Shown here piece after piece: positions 31,716 to 40,328 of a DNA stretch of 64,000 nucleotides. Under the pieces are notes generated by a model that was not told the DNA's origin, did no database searches, and saw nothing but the letters and a program-made list of their open reading frames with translations. Each line of letters opens with the position of its first letter. Position 1 is the first letter of the stretch. The DNA comes from an uncultured Candidatus Saccharibacteria bacterium (GTDB lineage Bacteria; Patescibacteriota; Saccharimonadia; Saccharimonadales; Saccharimonadaceae). The position numbers and the translations under genes are program-made. The DNA lies in contig CAMVCW010000001.1 of the NCBI GenBank assembly GCA_947166125.1, forward strand, positions 124,001-188,000, in the 5' to 3' direction.

Positions 31716-32756
31716 TTAGATTTCAAGACTTTCTTTTAAGAAACTCTCGATCTTATCAAATGGAATCTTGTCAAAATTATCGTATAAATCACAATGTGAT
31801 GCATCTTCGATGATCAATAATTCTTTGTTTCCGACAATTGTCTCGCCAAGTGGGGCATTGCCTTCATATGGTGCTGGCGCATTGTGTGTTTTGTATTTGA
31901 AACCAGTCATTGCTGCAAATGCGTCTTCGCCCATATAGCGCGAGTGGGCTTTTTCACCATGAATAATCATGACGGCATTTCTGATTTCATTAGAATTCGT
32001 GAATGCTGTCGTATTGGCAAGGGAAATATTGCCGGTTGTGGCCCAGCCATCATTAGAATTTAGACTGCGTTCATGATAGCCGCGCTTAGTTTTATAGTAG
32101 GCGTGGTAATCTTTGAGAAATTGTGGGGCGTTTTCTGGCAATGGATCTACTACGCCACCTGCGAGTTTCATTTTGCCATTTTTGTAATCTTCTGTACGCT
32201 GGGCATTAATAGCTTCCTTAGATTTTTGACGTGCTTCGGCATTGTTCTCGGAATCAAAATAGCCGTTGCGCGCCACGCGTGGCATATCATACATGGTGGA
32301 ACAAATGGTGGCTTTGATACGGGTGTCTAGGCATGCGGTCTGCAAAGCAACTCCACCCCAACCACATATTCCAATAATGGAGATTTTTTCAGGGTCTACA
32401 TTTTTTTGGTTACTTAAGAAATCTACTGCTGCCTGAAAATCTTCTACATTTAAATCCCAACTGGTGACATAGCGAGGTTCGCCGCCGGATTCACCCGTGT
32501 AGGAAGGATCAAAGGCAATTGTGACGAAGCCGCGTCTGGCCATTTCTTGAGCGTATAGCCCGGAGGATTGTTCTTTTACGGCACCGTATGGGCCGGCTAT
32601 GGCGATGGCCGGTAATTTGCCGCTAGCGTTTTTAGGTATGTACATATCGGCTGCGAGCTCAATGCCGAAATGATTTTTAAAAGTTACTTTTTTATGATTT
32701 ACTTCGTTGCTTTTAGGGAATACTTTGTCCCATTTATCGGTAAATTGTAATGTCAT
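31716..32756 (-). CDS. Alpha/beta hydrolase with Cys nucleophile
   Basis: 346 residues of the YcjY/acetyl-xylan-esterase-like alpha/beta hydrolase group. The nucleophile elbow reads GICGWGG, with Cys131 in place of the usual Ser, as in dienelactone hydrolase. An acid residue region (IIHGEKAHSRYMGEDAF) and a C-terminal His (EDASHCDLYD) complete the likely triad. No signal peptide. SD AAGGAA precedes the ATG and an extended -10 (TGATATAAT) lies upstream near 32797-32805. Substrate unknown. Confidence 0.85.
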   Translation of the reverse strand: MTLQFTDKWDKVFPKSNEVNHKKVTFKNHFGIELAADMYIPKNASGKLPAIAIAGPYGAVKEQSSGLYAQEMARRGFVTIAFDPSYTGESGGEPRYVTSWDLNVEDFQAAVDFLSNQKNVDPEKISIIGICGWGGVALQTACLDTRIKATICSTMYDMPRVARNGYFDSENNAEARQKSKEAINAQRTEDYKNGKMKLAGGVVDPLPENAPQFLKDYHAYYKTKRGYHERSLNSNDGWATTGNISLANTTAFTNSNEIRNAVMIIHGEKAHSRYMGEDAFAAMTGFKYKTHNAPAPYEGNAPLGETIVGNKELLIIEDASHCDLYDNFDKIPFDKIESFLKESLEI

Positions 32757-32865
32757 GTAAATATTCCTTGGAAAAAATGGTTATATTATATATTATATTA
32801 TATCATTTTGGCTTGGGTTGATTTATTGAAATCTGTTATAATTAGTGCAATAAAAGAGGAAATAT

Positions 32866-33837
32866 ATGGATAATAAAGAAATATATAAAAAGACTTTGAC
32901 GTTTTCGCTAAGGCGGTTTTTATGGGACGCTGCGTCGCTAGTAATTATTATCGTAGTGGCGGCAGCTGGGTTTTTCTTGGCGGAAAAGTTGGCGAGCCAA
33001 GGGCTGATTGGTCTAGTAGTTGGTATAATAATTGGCATAATTGTGGTGGCGATTGCTTCGCATTTTGTATCATATGTGTTTAAGGCGGGGCAGATTGCAA
33101 TGATGACCAAGGCGATTGCCGACGGTAAATTGCCAGATGACGTGTATGGTGAAGGTAAGAAGATTGTAAAGGAACGCTTTTTGACGGTGGCAGCATACTA
33201 TGCGGTGACAGGAGTAATAAAAGGAATTTTCAATGAACTAGGCCGGGCAATCACAGCGGTGGGGCAGGCTGTAGGTGGTGATAATGGTGGTGCGATAGGT
33301 GGTACGATTTCTGGTGTAATTCAAACTATAGTAGGGTATCTTTGCGACTGCTGTCTAGGTTGGGTGTTTTATAAAAAAGATGAGAAGGCTACCAAAGCCA
33401 CGATGGAGGGTGCGGTGCTTTTCTTTAAACACGGCAAGACTTTGATAAAAAATTTGGGAAGGGTGTTTGGTATAGGTATATTATCCTTCGTAGTGATTGG
33501 CGGGGTGTTCTTCGGGATTTTCTATTTGATAACTTTAGCGATGCCGGGCGTATTTGAGGGGCTAGCAGCAGAGTTTGCAAATATTGCAGCGAGTGGCGAA
33601 GCAGAAATGCCGGAATTTTTGACTAATGCACAGAATTTAATGCTGATTGCAGCGGGGATTGGCGGTGTGACAATGTGGGGAATTATCCACTCAGTATTTG
33701 TAAGACCGTTTATTTTGGTAGGTGTGCTGCGCAATTATATTGAGTCTGGCAAAAATGAGAAGATTTCGAACGCAGATTTTGCAGAGCTAGACAAAAAGTC
33801 TAAGAAATTTGCAAAGTTGCACGCAGAAGAAGCGTAA
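32866..33837 (+). CDS. Polytopic membrane protein of unknown function
   Basis: 323 residues with hydrophobic spans near 20-45, 50-72, 145-170, 200-225 and 260-285. Gly/Ala-rich segments (VGQAVGGDNGGAIGGTISGV) lie in the middle and the C-terminus is Lys-rich and cytoplasmic. SD AAGAGGA is 8 nt before the ATG and TATAAT lies about 30 nt upstream. The HAM1 gene follows after 9 nt, so they are probably one operon. I do not recognise a family. Confidence 0.7.
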   Translation: MDNKEIYKKTLTFSLRRFLWDAASLVIIIVVAAAGFFLAEKLASQGLIGLVVGIIIGIIVVAIASHFVSYVFKAGQIAMMTKAIADGKLPDDVYGEGKKIVKERFLTVAAYYAVTGVIKGIFNELGRAITAVGQAVGGDNGGAIGGTISGVIQTIVGYLCDCCLGWVFYKKDEKATKATMEGAVLFFKHGKTLIKNLGRVFGIGILSFVVIGGVFFGIFYLITLAMPGVFEGLAAEFANIAASGEAEMPEFLTNAQNLMLIAAGIGGVTMWGIIHSVFVRPFILVGVLRNYIESGKNEKISNADFAELDKKSKKFAKLHAEEA

Positions 33838-33846
33838 TTTGATGAT

Positions 33847-34488
33847 ATGAAACAGATTTTGATTGCTACAACAAATCCGGGCAAGATAATGACGGCCAAA
33901 AAGATTTTGGCGAAATTGGGATATGAAGGGTTGTCTTTTGCAGATTTAGGGTTGGAACTGAAAGAGCCAGATGAAACGAAGCTGACGGCAGAAGAAATCG
34001 CAGCGGAGAAGGCTTTGGGCTATGCAAAACAGTTTAAAGATTTGCCAGTGCTGGCCAGAGATGATACAAATGTGTTAGTGGGTGTAGCGGAAGAAGATGA
34101 CCCGAAAAACCACAATAAAGAATTCGTGGCGCGACGAATGGGTGAGTATACGGACGAGAATGGTGAAAAAATTTTTGCAGAAATTGCACACAAATATGGC
34201 GGAGAAGTGCCAACGCGGTTTGATTGGGGCTATGCGTTGGCTTGGCATGAAGATGGTGAGATAAAAGTGGTATCGGCACTAGCGACGACTGGTATTGATA
34301 AGACTAAAATAGTGGATAAGATTTCACCAAAAAAGGTGCCAGGGTTTTGTTTTGCGCCAATATTAAAGGTGCTGGTTGATGGTGAATGGAAATATGATTC
34401 GGAACTATCGGACGAAGATAGCTGGAAAGCATACTGGGATATTCAGGCGGAAACGATAAAAAGTTTGTTAGACCAATGTAATTGGTAG
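33847..34488 (+). CDS. RdgB/HAM1-type non-canonical NTP pyrophosphatase
   Basis: 213 residues. N-terminal ILIATTNPGKI (the TxNxxK signature), PVLARDDTNV near 70-80 (metal-binding Asp in the DDS/T motif) and a C-terminal FAP segment in the position of the family's F-Y-P. The enzyme removes ITP, XTP and dITP from the nucleotide pool. The protein is divergent and slightly longer than bacterial RdgB. The start lies 9 nt after the membrane-protein stop. Confidence 0.82.
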   Translation: MKQILIATTNPGKIMTAKKILAKLGYEGLSFADLGLELKEPDETKLTAEEIAAEKALGYAKQFKDLPVLARDDTNVLVGVAEEDDPKNHNKEFVARRMGEYTDENGEKIFAEIAHKYGGEVPTRFDWGYALAWHEDGEIKVVSALATTGIDKTKIVDKISPKKVPGFCFAPILKVLVDGEWKYDSELSDEDSWKAYWDIQAETIKSLLDQCNW

Positions 34489-34501
34489 ATTTGGTGTTTG
34501 G

Positions 34502-34630
34502 TTAATCGTCTGGCTGGTCGGACTGGCAGAATTTGCATAGGTGGATGGAAGCATCTTCGGGATCTAGTGGCGCGCCGCAAACGTCGCAGGTGCCGTAGGT
34601 GTCGTTATCGTCTTCTATAAATAAATTCAT
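34502..34630 (-). CDS. 42-residue zinc-ribbon mini-protein
   Basis: Sequence starts MNLFIEDDNDTYGTCDVCGA and has a second pair CKFC, giving a CxxC...CxxC zinc ribbon between acidic ends. SD AAGGA lies 9 nt before the ATG and an extended -10 lies upstream. It faces the HAM1 gene and is divergent from the FISUMP 2 leader RNA. Good ribosome site plus paired Cys motifs support a real gene; function unknown. Confidence 0.65.
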   Translation of the reverse strand: MNLFIEDDNDTYGTCDVCGAPLDPEDASIHLCKFCQSDQPDD

Positions 34631-34697
34631 ATTTGGGTTCCTTTTTGATTAGTTAAATTATAACATTTTTGGTTTTTGGTTGTGGTATAATGAAAGA

Positions 34698-34850
34698 GTC
34701 ATAACTTAATTAAAATATCTGCGGCTTATTTTATAGATTACGACTTTGTATATCATTTGTAAAATGGCGCCGTAAGGAACCGATTCGAATGATATGCTAA
34801 GTGCGTAGAGTTTTAGTTGAGTTATGACACCCTTGCGGTGCCATTTTTGT
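34698..34850 (+). ncRNA. Structured FISUMP leader RNA, copy 2
   Basis: Extended -10 TGGTATAAT (TATAAT 34686-34691) puts +1 at 34698, the first base of P1. P1: 34698-34715 with 34811-34828 (18 bp, two G-U). P2: 34719-34728 with 34798-34808. P3: 34750-34759 with 34786-34795. The P3 loop holds GGCGCCGTAAGG (34766-34777), complementary to CCTTGCGGTGCC (34831-34842), which is followed by ATTTTT. About 60 nt remain to the FISUMP 2 ATG, including TGGCACCACA (34871-34880), which can compete for the same strand. Confidence 0.75.
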
Positions 34851-34910
34851 ATGACTACCCCGTTTACAAGTGGCACCACAAAGACCAGAAACTTAAACAG
34901 GGTAATACAT

Positions 34911-36569
34911 ATGAGTTATAGAACCGTAAAGTCACAAATAAAAGTAGAAGGTAATAAAGCCAATAATTATACAGACTTCTTTTACAAAGCCTTCCGTAAT
35001 ATTCTAATCTTTATTCTTCCACTTACTATCATTTCCGCTCTTGTCCTTGGCTTTAGTATGTCTCACTCTTCCGCCACAGTCTCTAATTCTGGTACAGATC
35101 AAATCCAGTTCTATCTTTCTACTTCTTGTACTATGTCTAGTGTAGTAAATACTGCTCATGCTAAAGAAATCTCTAATGGTACTTATCATAGTGGTGTAGG
35201 CAAAACTACCGTTACTACATTATGTAATGATGGTAATGGCTATAGTATCTATGCTAATGGGTATAGTAATAATGAAGAAGGTAACAATAAACTAATTAAC
35301 TCTGAATATCCAGAGTTTAGTATCAATACAGGATTAAACACTAATGGCTCTACTTCTGCTTGGGCTATGAAGTTAAATAATGTAGAAAATGATCCTACTC
35401 CACCAGTTATAGAACAAAACTACAACAATATATACGGCATAGTACCTACATTCTGGACTAAAGTAGCAAGTAGAACTGCTAGCACTACTGATATGGACGA
35501 GGGTTCTAGTTTTACTACTACCTACGCTGTATATGCTTCTTCAAATCAACACGCGGGCACATATGTAGGGCAAGTAATGTATTTACTTACTCACCCAGCC
35601 TATCCAGAAAGTCTTCATTTTATGCAAGACGTAGCAGATTGGAAAGACGAACTAACTGAAGTAAACTCTAGTTTGCGGGCCATAGATAAAAGAGATGGTA
35701 AACTATACTGGGTCACTAAATTAGCTGATGGTAATATCTGGATGACACAAAATCTAGACTTAGACATAGGCGGTACCAACACTGCACCACTTAATTCCAA
35801 TAATACAGATATCAGTACAGACCCAAGTGTCTACGTTAGTAGTGGTGTTTATTCAGATTACACAGTAAATGATGGAGTATATACTTGGAACCCAGTATCT
35901 ACTGTCATCACGTCTAATACTAAAATCACTTATCCAAATAACACTAATAGTCCTACCGTCTCTCCAGCTTGGCCAACCAACAATTACACAACGCCATATT
36001 CAGCTGAAGGTGGAGATACTTATTACTATACTTCAGGTAATAACAATAATGATACTAGATATACTTCTCTCCAAGCTTGCAAAGATGCCAGTCATACAGA
36101 AGATGAATGTAAACGCTACTTTGCCGGTAACTATTATAACTGGTCTGCCGCTATAGCATCTAATAATTCTACCAATTTAGGCAGTGATCCTGAAACGATT
36201 GCTACTAATTCTATCTGCCCTAAAGGCTGGAGACTCCCTAATGCTTCTCCGGTAGATAATATAAATAATGAGTTCGGCAGAATGTTGTATTATTCCGGTA
36301 TTACCGCCAGTTTGTCCAACGGTAATGAATCTGTAGGTTATGCATCTGGTGGTTTTGATAAGTTGCGCTATGAACCTTATTACTTTGTGCGTTCGGGCGG
36401 TATTAGTGGAAATTCTATAGGCAATACCGGGGTCAATGGTGATTACTGGTCTAATATGGTTGTGGATGGTAATTATGCTAAAAGTCTAGCTTTCTATGGT
36501 ACTAATATTTTTCCATCTCGTAATGGCTACAGATATCTAGGAAGGTCTATACGGTGTGTGGCGAGATAG
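34911..36569 (+). CDS. Membrane-anchored FISUMP-domain surface protein 2
   Basis: 552 residues from ATG 34911; the frame is open from 34824, but that part lies in the leader RNA. A signal anchor at about 25-48 is followed by the shared N-terminal domain (CTMSSVVN, LCNDGNGYSIYANG, WAMKLN, GTYVGQVMYLLTHP). The FISUMP domain runs from about 255 to 552 with GKLYWVTKLADGNIWMTQNL, GNYYNWSAAIASNN, ICPKGWRLPN and terminal SIRCVAR. Compared with paralogues it carries an insertion around 330-400. It is exported and probably surface displayed. Next gene is glmS with its own promoter. Confidence 0.82.
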   Translation: MSYRTVKSQIKVEGNKANNYTDFFYKAFRNILIFILPLTIISALVLGFSMSHSSATVSNSGTDQIQFYLSTSCTMSSVVNTAHAKEISNGTYHSGVGKTTVTTLCNDGNGYSIYANGYSNNEEGNNKLINSEYPEFSINTGLNTNGSTSAWAMKLNNVENDPTPPVIEQNYNNIYGIVPTFWTKVASRTASTTDMDEGSSFTTTYAVYASSNQHAGTYVGQVMYLLTHPAYPESLHFMQDVADWKDELTEVNSSLRAIDKRDGKLYWVTKLADGNIWMTQNLDLDIGGTNTAPLNSNNTDISTDPSVYVSSGVYSDYTVNDGVYTWNPVSTVITSNTKITYPNNTNSPTVSPAWPTNNYTTPYSAEGGDTYYYTSGNNNNDTRYTSLQACKDASHTEDECKRYFAGNYYNWSAAIASNNSTNLGSDPETIATNSICPKGWRLPNASPVDNINNEFGRMLYYSGITASLSNGNESVGYASGGFDKLRYEPYYFVRSGGISGNSIGNTGVNGDYWSNMVVDGNYAKSLAFYGTNIFPSRNGYRYLGRSIRCVAR

Positions 36570-36617
36570 TTGGGGCTAATTGTGTTATAATGTAGTTACA
36601 TTAATTGGAGGTGAGTT

Positions 36618-38444
36618 ATGTGTGGAATTGTGGGGTATGTGGGAAAAAATGAGGCCCAAGGGTTTTTGCTGTCTGGGCTGAAACGGTTGGAGTATCGCGG
36701 CTACGACTCAGCGGGGATGGTAACTTTGGCGGAGGATGGTACGGCGACGCTAATTCGTGCAAAAGGTAAAATTGCGAATTTGGAAGAGAAATTGGCGAAA
36801 AACCGGCGGATGGATAAAATTGGGATTGGTCATACGCGCTGGGCTACACATGGCGAGCCGAGTGAAGAAAATGCACATCCGCACCAGGCTGGTGATATAT
36901 TTGTGGTGCATAACGGTATTATTGAAAATTATAAAGAACTAAAAAAGACTTTGACGGAACACGAATTTAAGTCAGAGACGGATTCAGAAGTTTTGGCAGC
37001 ATTGATTAATTCATTTTACAAAAATGGTAAATATCCGCTGGTAAATGCGGTGGTACAGGCATTAAAATTGGTGCAAGGTACGTATGGCATTGCGGTGGTG
37101 TCGCGAAAAAATCCGGATGAGATAGTAGTGGCTCGTAGTGGCTCGCCACTAGTGATAGGTATAGGAAATGATGAAACTCTGATTGCTAGTGATGCTTCGG
37201 CGTTGGTGGGGCACACCAAGCGGGCGATTTATTTAAACGATGGAGAAGTAGCACGGATTACTAAAAATAGTATTGAAGTAAAAACTCTGAATGCGGAGCC
37301 AGTATCGGCAAAAGTAGAAGAGATTGAAACGAACTTGGCGGCGATACAAAAAGGTGGGTATGAGCATTTCTTGCTGAAGGAAATAATGGAACAACCGAGT
37401 TCCTTAAAGGAAACTTTGCGTGGGCGGGTGAATGTGAAGGATGGCACAGTGCATTTGGGCGGGCCGGGGCTAAGTGAAGCGGAACTTCGTAAAATTAAAC
37501 ATCTGATAATAGTGGGGTGTGGTACGGCGTACCACGCGGGACTTTTGGCTGGCTACTATATAGAGCAATTTACGCCGGAGATCACAATAGAAACGGTGAT
37601 AGCTAGTGAATATCGCTATCGGTCTGCCTACATTCCGAAAGATTCGGTGGCGCTGATTGTGTCGCAGAGCGGGGAAACGGCCGATACTTTGGCGTGCCTT
37701 CGTGAAATCAAGAAACAGGGAATTAAAACGATTGGCATAGTAAATGCGATTGGTTCAACCATTGCACGTGAGGTAGATGGCGGTACCTATGTACATGTGG
37801 GGCCGGAGATATCGGTGGCGTCTACTAAAGCATTTACTTCGCAAGCGATTGCGATGGTAATGTTTGGGCTGACTATTGCGCAAGCGAAGGGAGTAAAACC
37901 AGGAGTTTTGCGAAGCTATGTAGAAGAAATTGCTAAGCTGCCGGTAGAAATTGGCAAAGTGCTAGAAGTGGCACGGCCGGAAGTGGAAAAGATTGCGAAG
38001 AAATATGCTGAATACGATCATGCGATATATTTGGGGCGAGACACGGCTTATCCTACGGCGATGGAAGGTGCGTTGAAGCTCAAAGAAATTTCATATGTAG
38101 ATGCTAATGCGTATGCATTTGGAGAATTGAAGCACGGGCCGTTAGCACTAGTGGACGATAGATTCTTTGAATTCGCGCTTTTGCCGAAGGGGGTATTGTA
38201 CGATAAAGCGATTTCTAATATAGAAGAAGTTATGGCGCGAGGTGGACATGTGATAGTGGTTACTAATGCCGATGATTTTGATTTGCCGGTAGAGAATGTT
38301 GTTAAAATTACAACATCTATAGAAGTATTTGCGCCAATCTTGATGAATTTGGCGTCGCAACTGTTTGCTTACTACATGACGATAGCGAAGGGCTATAACG
38401 TAGACCAACCGCGTAACCTTGCGAAATCCGTGACGGTAGAATAA
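36618..38444 (+). CDS. glmS: Glutamine-fructose-6-phosphate aminotransferase
   Basis: 608 residues, the normal length. The N-terminal glutaminase starts MCGIVGYVG with catalytic Cys2 (after Met removal). Two SIS domains follow (GCGTAYHAGL, SQSGETADT) and the C-terminus ends NLAKSVTVE, the isomerase tail. It makes glucosamine-6-phosphate for peptidoglycan and surface polymers, the step before GlmM (44763-46082). SD GGAGGTGA precedes the ATG and TATAAT lies about 30 nt upstream. No glmS ribozyme structure is evident in the short leader. Confidence 0.97.
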   Translation: MCGIVGYVGKNEAQGFLLSGLKRLEYRGYDSAGMVTLAEDGTATLIRAKGKIANLEEKLAKNRRMDKIGIGHTRWATHGEPSEENAHPHQAGDIFVVHNGIIENYKELKKTLTEHEFKSETDSEVLAALINSFYKNGKYPLVNAVVQALKLVQGTYGIAVVSRKNPDEIVVARSGSPLVIGIGNDETLIASDASALVGHTKRAIYLNDGEVARITKNSIEVKTLNAEPVSAKVEEIETNLAAIQKGGYEHFLLKEIMEQPSSLKETLRGRVNVKDGTVHLGGPGLSEAELRKIKHLIIVGCGTAYHAGLLAGYYIEQFTPEITIETVIASEYRYRSAYIPKDSVALIVSQSGETADTLACLREIKKQGIKTIGIVNAIGSTIAREVDGGTYVHVGPEISVASTKAFTSQAIAMVMFGLTIAQAKGVKPGVLRSYVEEIAKLPVEIGKVLEVARPEVEKIAKKYAEYDHAIYLGRDTAYPTAMEGALKLKEISYVDANAYAFGELKHGPLALVDDRFFEFALLPKGVLYDKAISNIEEVMARGGHVIVVTNADDFDLPVENVVKITTSIEVFAPILMNLASQLFAYYMTIAKGYNVDQPRNLAKSVTVE

Positions 38445-38458
38445 CGTAAAAATATTGT

Positions 38459-38487
38459 TTGATATTTTGATTATACTTATGTATAAT
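38459..38487 (+). promoter_or_regulatory. Promoter of the 38523 gene
   Basis: TTGATA (38459-38464), 17 nt, TATAAT (38482-38487). Confidence 0.65.
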
Positions 38488-38522
38488 TGTAGATAGGATA
38501 ATTAGCGGTATTTTGGATAAAC

Positions 38523-39348
38523 ATGAAAAATGTATTTAAATTAAAGACTGATAATGTAATTATAGGGTTATTGGTTTTTGTGACGTTGATATCTGGTGGT
38601 GTTTTGGCATCCGTAAAAGTGAAGGCGGATGATACCACGGTAATAGACGAAGTGACCGTTATGATTCCAGTGGCGTGTTCGATGAATAGCGACGATGCAG
38701 CTTCTGACCCTCATACTGACGAGCTAATGCCTGGTGATTATAAATCTGAAATTGGTACTACGAATGTCCAGGTCTTCTGCAATGATTTTGCCGGATTTGC
38801 TGTTTACGCGATAGGCGCTTCTAGCAATACGGATGGAAACACTAATTTGGTAGGGCAAACGTCTAGTCAGACTATTCCTACCGGTACTAATACTACCGGC
38901 AGCGTAAGCAACTGGGCGATGAAGCTTATTAAAGTAACGAACCCAACTTCTGGTGATCCTATTGTGTATAACCCGGAAAATTTGTCTATTGAAAATGGAT
39001 ATGATAATTATAGCGTGGTGCCGAGCGATTATACTAAGGTAGCATCTTATAAGGCAGCCAGTGGGCCTTCTACTACAGATCGGACTTTAGGGTCTAAATT
39101 GCAAACAACCTATGCGGCATCGGCGTCTGCTTCGCAAGCGGCAGATACTTATGTGGGGCAAGTGAAATATCTTTTGGTGCATCCAGCTACTTTGAAACCG
39201 GGAACATACTAGTACTGCTACCCAAAATCCACAAACCAGTTGTAAAGGCGTGAGCTATGCTGACAAAGAAGTTTTGCCGGCTAATCCTGATGCGTCTGCT
39301 ACAAGAGGCGGAACATTTACGCTTTATACTTACTGGAAAAAGAATTAA
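38523..39348 (+). pseudogene. FISUMP N-terminal-domain relative, frameshifted near its end
   Basis: The first frame (38523-39212) encodes 229 residues with a signal peptide and the N-terminal domain shared by the three FISUMP proteins (VACSMNSDD, VFCNDFAGFAVYAIGAS, NWAMKLIKV, TYVGQVKYLLVHP). It stops right after KPGTY. The next frame continues without interruption to 39348 with STATQNPQTSCKGVSYADK and a TLYTYWKKN end. So a 1-nt shift near 39200-39210 splits one gene of about 270 codons. There is no FISUMP domain, so this is a free version of the N-terminal domain. A sequencing error, phase variation or decay are all possible. Confidence 0.7.
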
Positions 39349-39441
39349 TTAATATTCCATAAGGTAGAGGTTGGATTTTGTTTTTGGCTTTTTAAAAACA
39401 GCCAAAAAAGATATAATAGGTATAGGTAAAAGTGGAGAATT

Positions 39442-40296
39442 ATGCAGAGTAGTAATGAGTTTTCGGTAACGCCGATGAACCGAATGATAGAATTGAATCC
39501 TGGTGAAACTTATAATTTTTCTGTGACTGTATCAAATCCGGCTAATTCGGTTAAGAATTTTGATTATAAGGCTTATGTGGCGCCATATAGTGTGGCGAAT
39601 GCAGAATACGATGCTGACGTCGCTACAAAAACGGACCATACTCGTATGACGGACTGGATCACTATACATGAGCCTAACGGGACGTTGGCGCCAAATGAAA
39701 CTAAAGAAATTGAATACACCATAACGGTGCCGGAAGATGCGCCTGGCGGTGGACAATATGTTGCTATTATTATAAGTAAAGATAACGATAAAGATACATA
39801 CGGGAAAACGACGGTTAATAATATATTAGAGATTGCGAGCGTGCTTTATGCTAAAGTAAATGGTGAAACTATTCACGAGGGTAGAGTCGTAGAAAATAAT
39901 GTGCCGGGGTTTTTGGTGGATAATCCCATGACGATAAGTTCATTGATTGCAAATACCGGAAATGTTCATGAAATAGCAGAAATCGTAATCAAAGCTACAA
40001 ATGTGTTTACTGGCGAAACGATTGCTTCTGCAGAACTTGACAACGGCGCTTACGCAGAGTTGATTATGCCGGATTCTCAGAAATTTGTAAGTAAGAAAAT
40101 AGATGAACTGCCACTTTTAGGAATTGTAAAAGTGAGACAAGATATTTATTATAATGGCGAAGTGTCTACGACAGAGAAAAATGTGTTGATTTGCCCGATT
40201 TGGTTCTTGGTACTGCTAGCTTTGACTTTAATGGCGATTGTATGGAAGATTGTAAAAACTGTACGTAAGCACAAGAAAAAGAAGACTGTACAGTAG
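39442..40296 (+). CDS. DUF916-like cell-surface protein with C-terminal anchor
   Basis: 284 residues. The start FSVTPMNRMIELNPGETYNF, then VSNPANS and APGGGQYVAI, resemble the DUF916/WxL-interacting beta-sandwich proteins. A membrane span lies near 250-272 and a Lys-rich tail (RKHKKKKTVQ) follows. No signal peptide is visible at the chosen ATG (SD GTGGAG), which is unusual for this family; the region upstream to TATAAT (39412-39417) is too short to encode one. It may rely on the frameshifted upstream gene or use the C-terminal anchor. Lies before the polysaccharide operon. Confidence 0.65.
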   Translation: MQSSNEFSVTPMNRMIELNPGETYNFSVTVSNPANSVKNFDYKAYVAPYSVANAEYDADVATKTDHTRMTDWITIHEPNGTLAPNETKEIEYTITVPEDAPGGGQYVAIIISKDNDKDTYGKTTVNNILEIASVLYAKVNGETIHEGRVVENNVPGFLVDNPMTISSLIANTGNVHEIAEIVIKATNVFTGETIASAELDNGAYAELIMPDSQKFVSKKIDELPLLGIVKVRQDIYYNGEVSTTEKNVLICPIWFLVLLALTLMAIVWKIVKTVRKHKKKKTVQ

Positions 40297-40328
40297 AAGA
40301 AAACAGGGATTTATTGTATAATTAGGAT

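Noticed and set aside
36570-36617. glmS ribozyme upstream of glmS
   Set aside because: Only about 48 nt separate the genes and a promoter occupies part of it; there is no room for the ribozyme.
39381-39408. Hairpin TTTTTGGCT/AGCCAAAAA as a terminator
   Set aside because: The stem is perfect, but no T run follows on either strand, so it is not counted as an intrinsic terminator.
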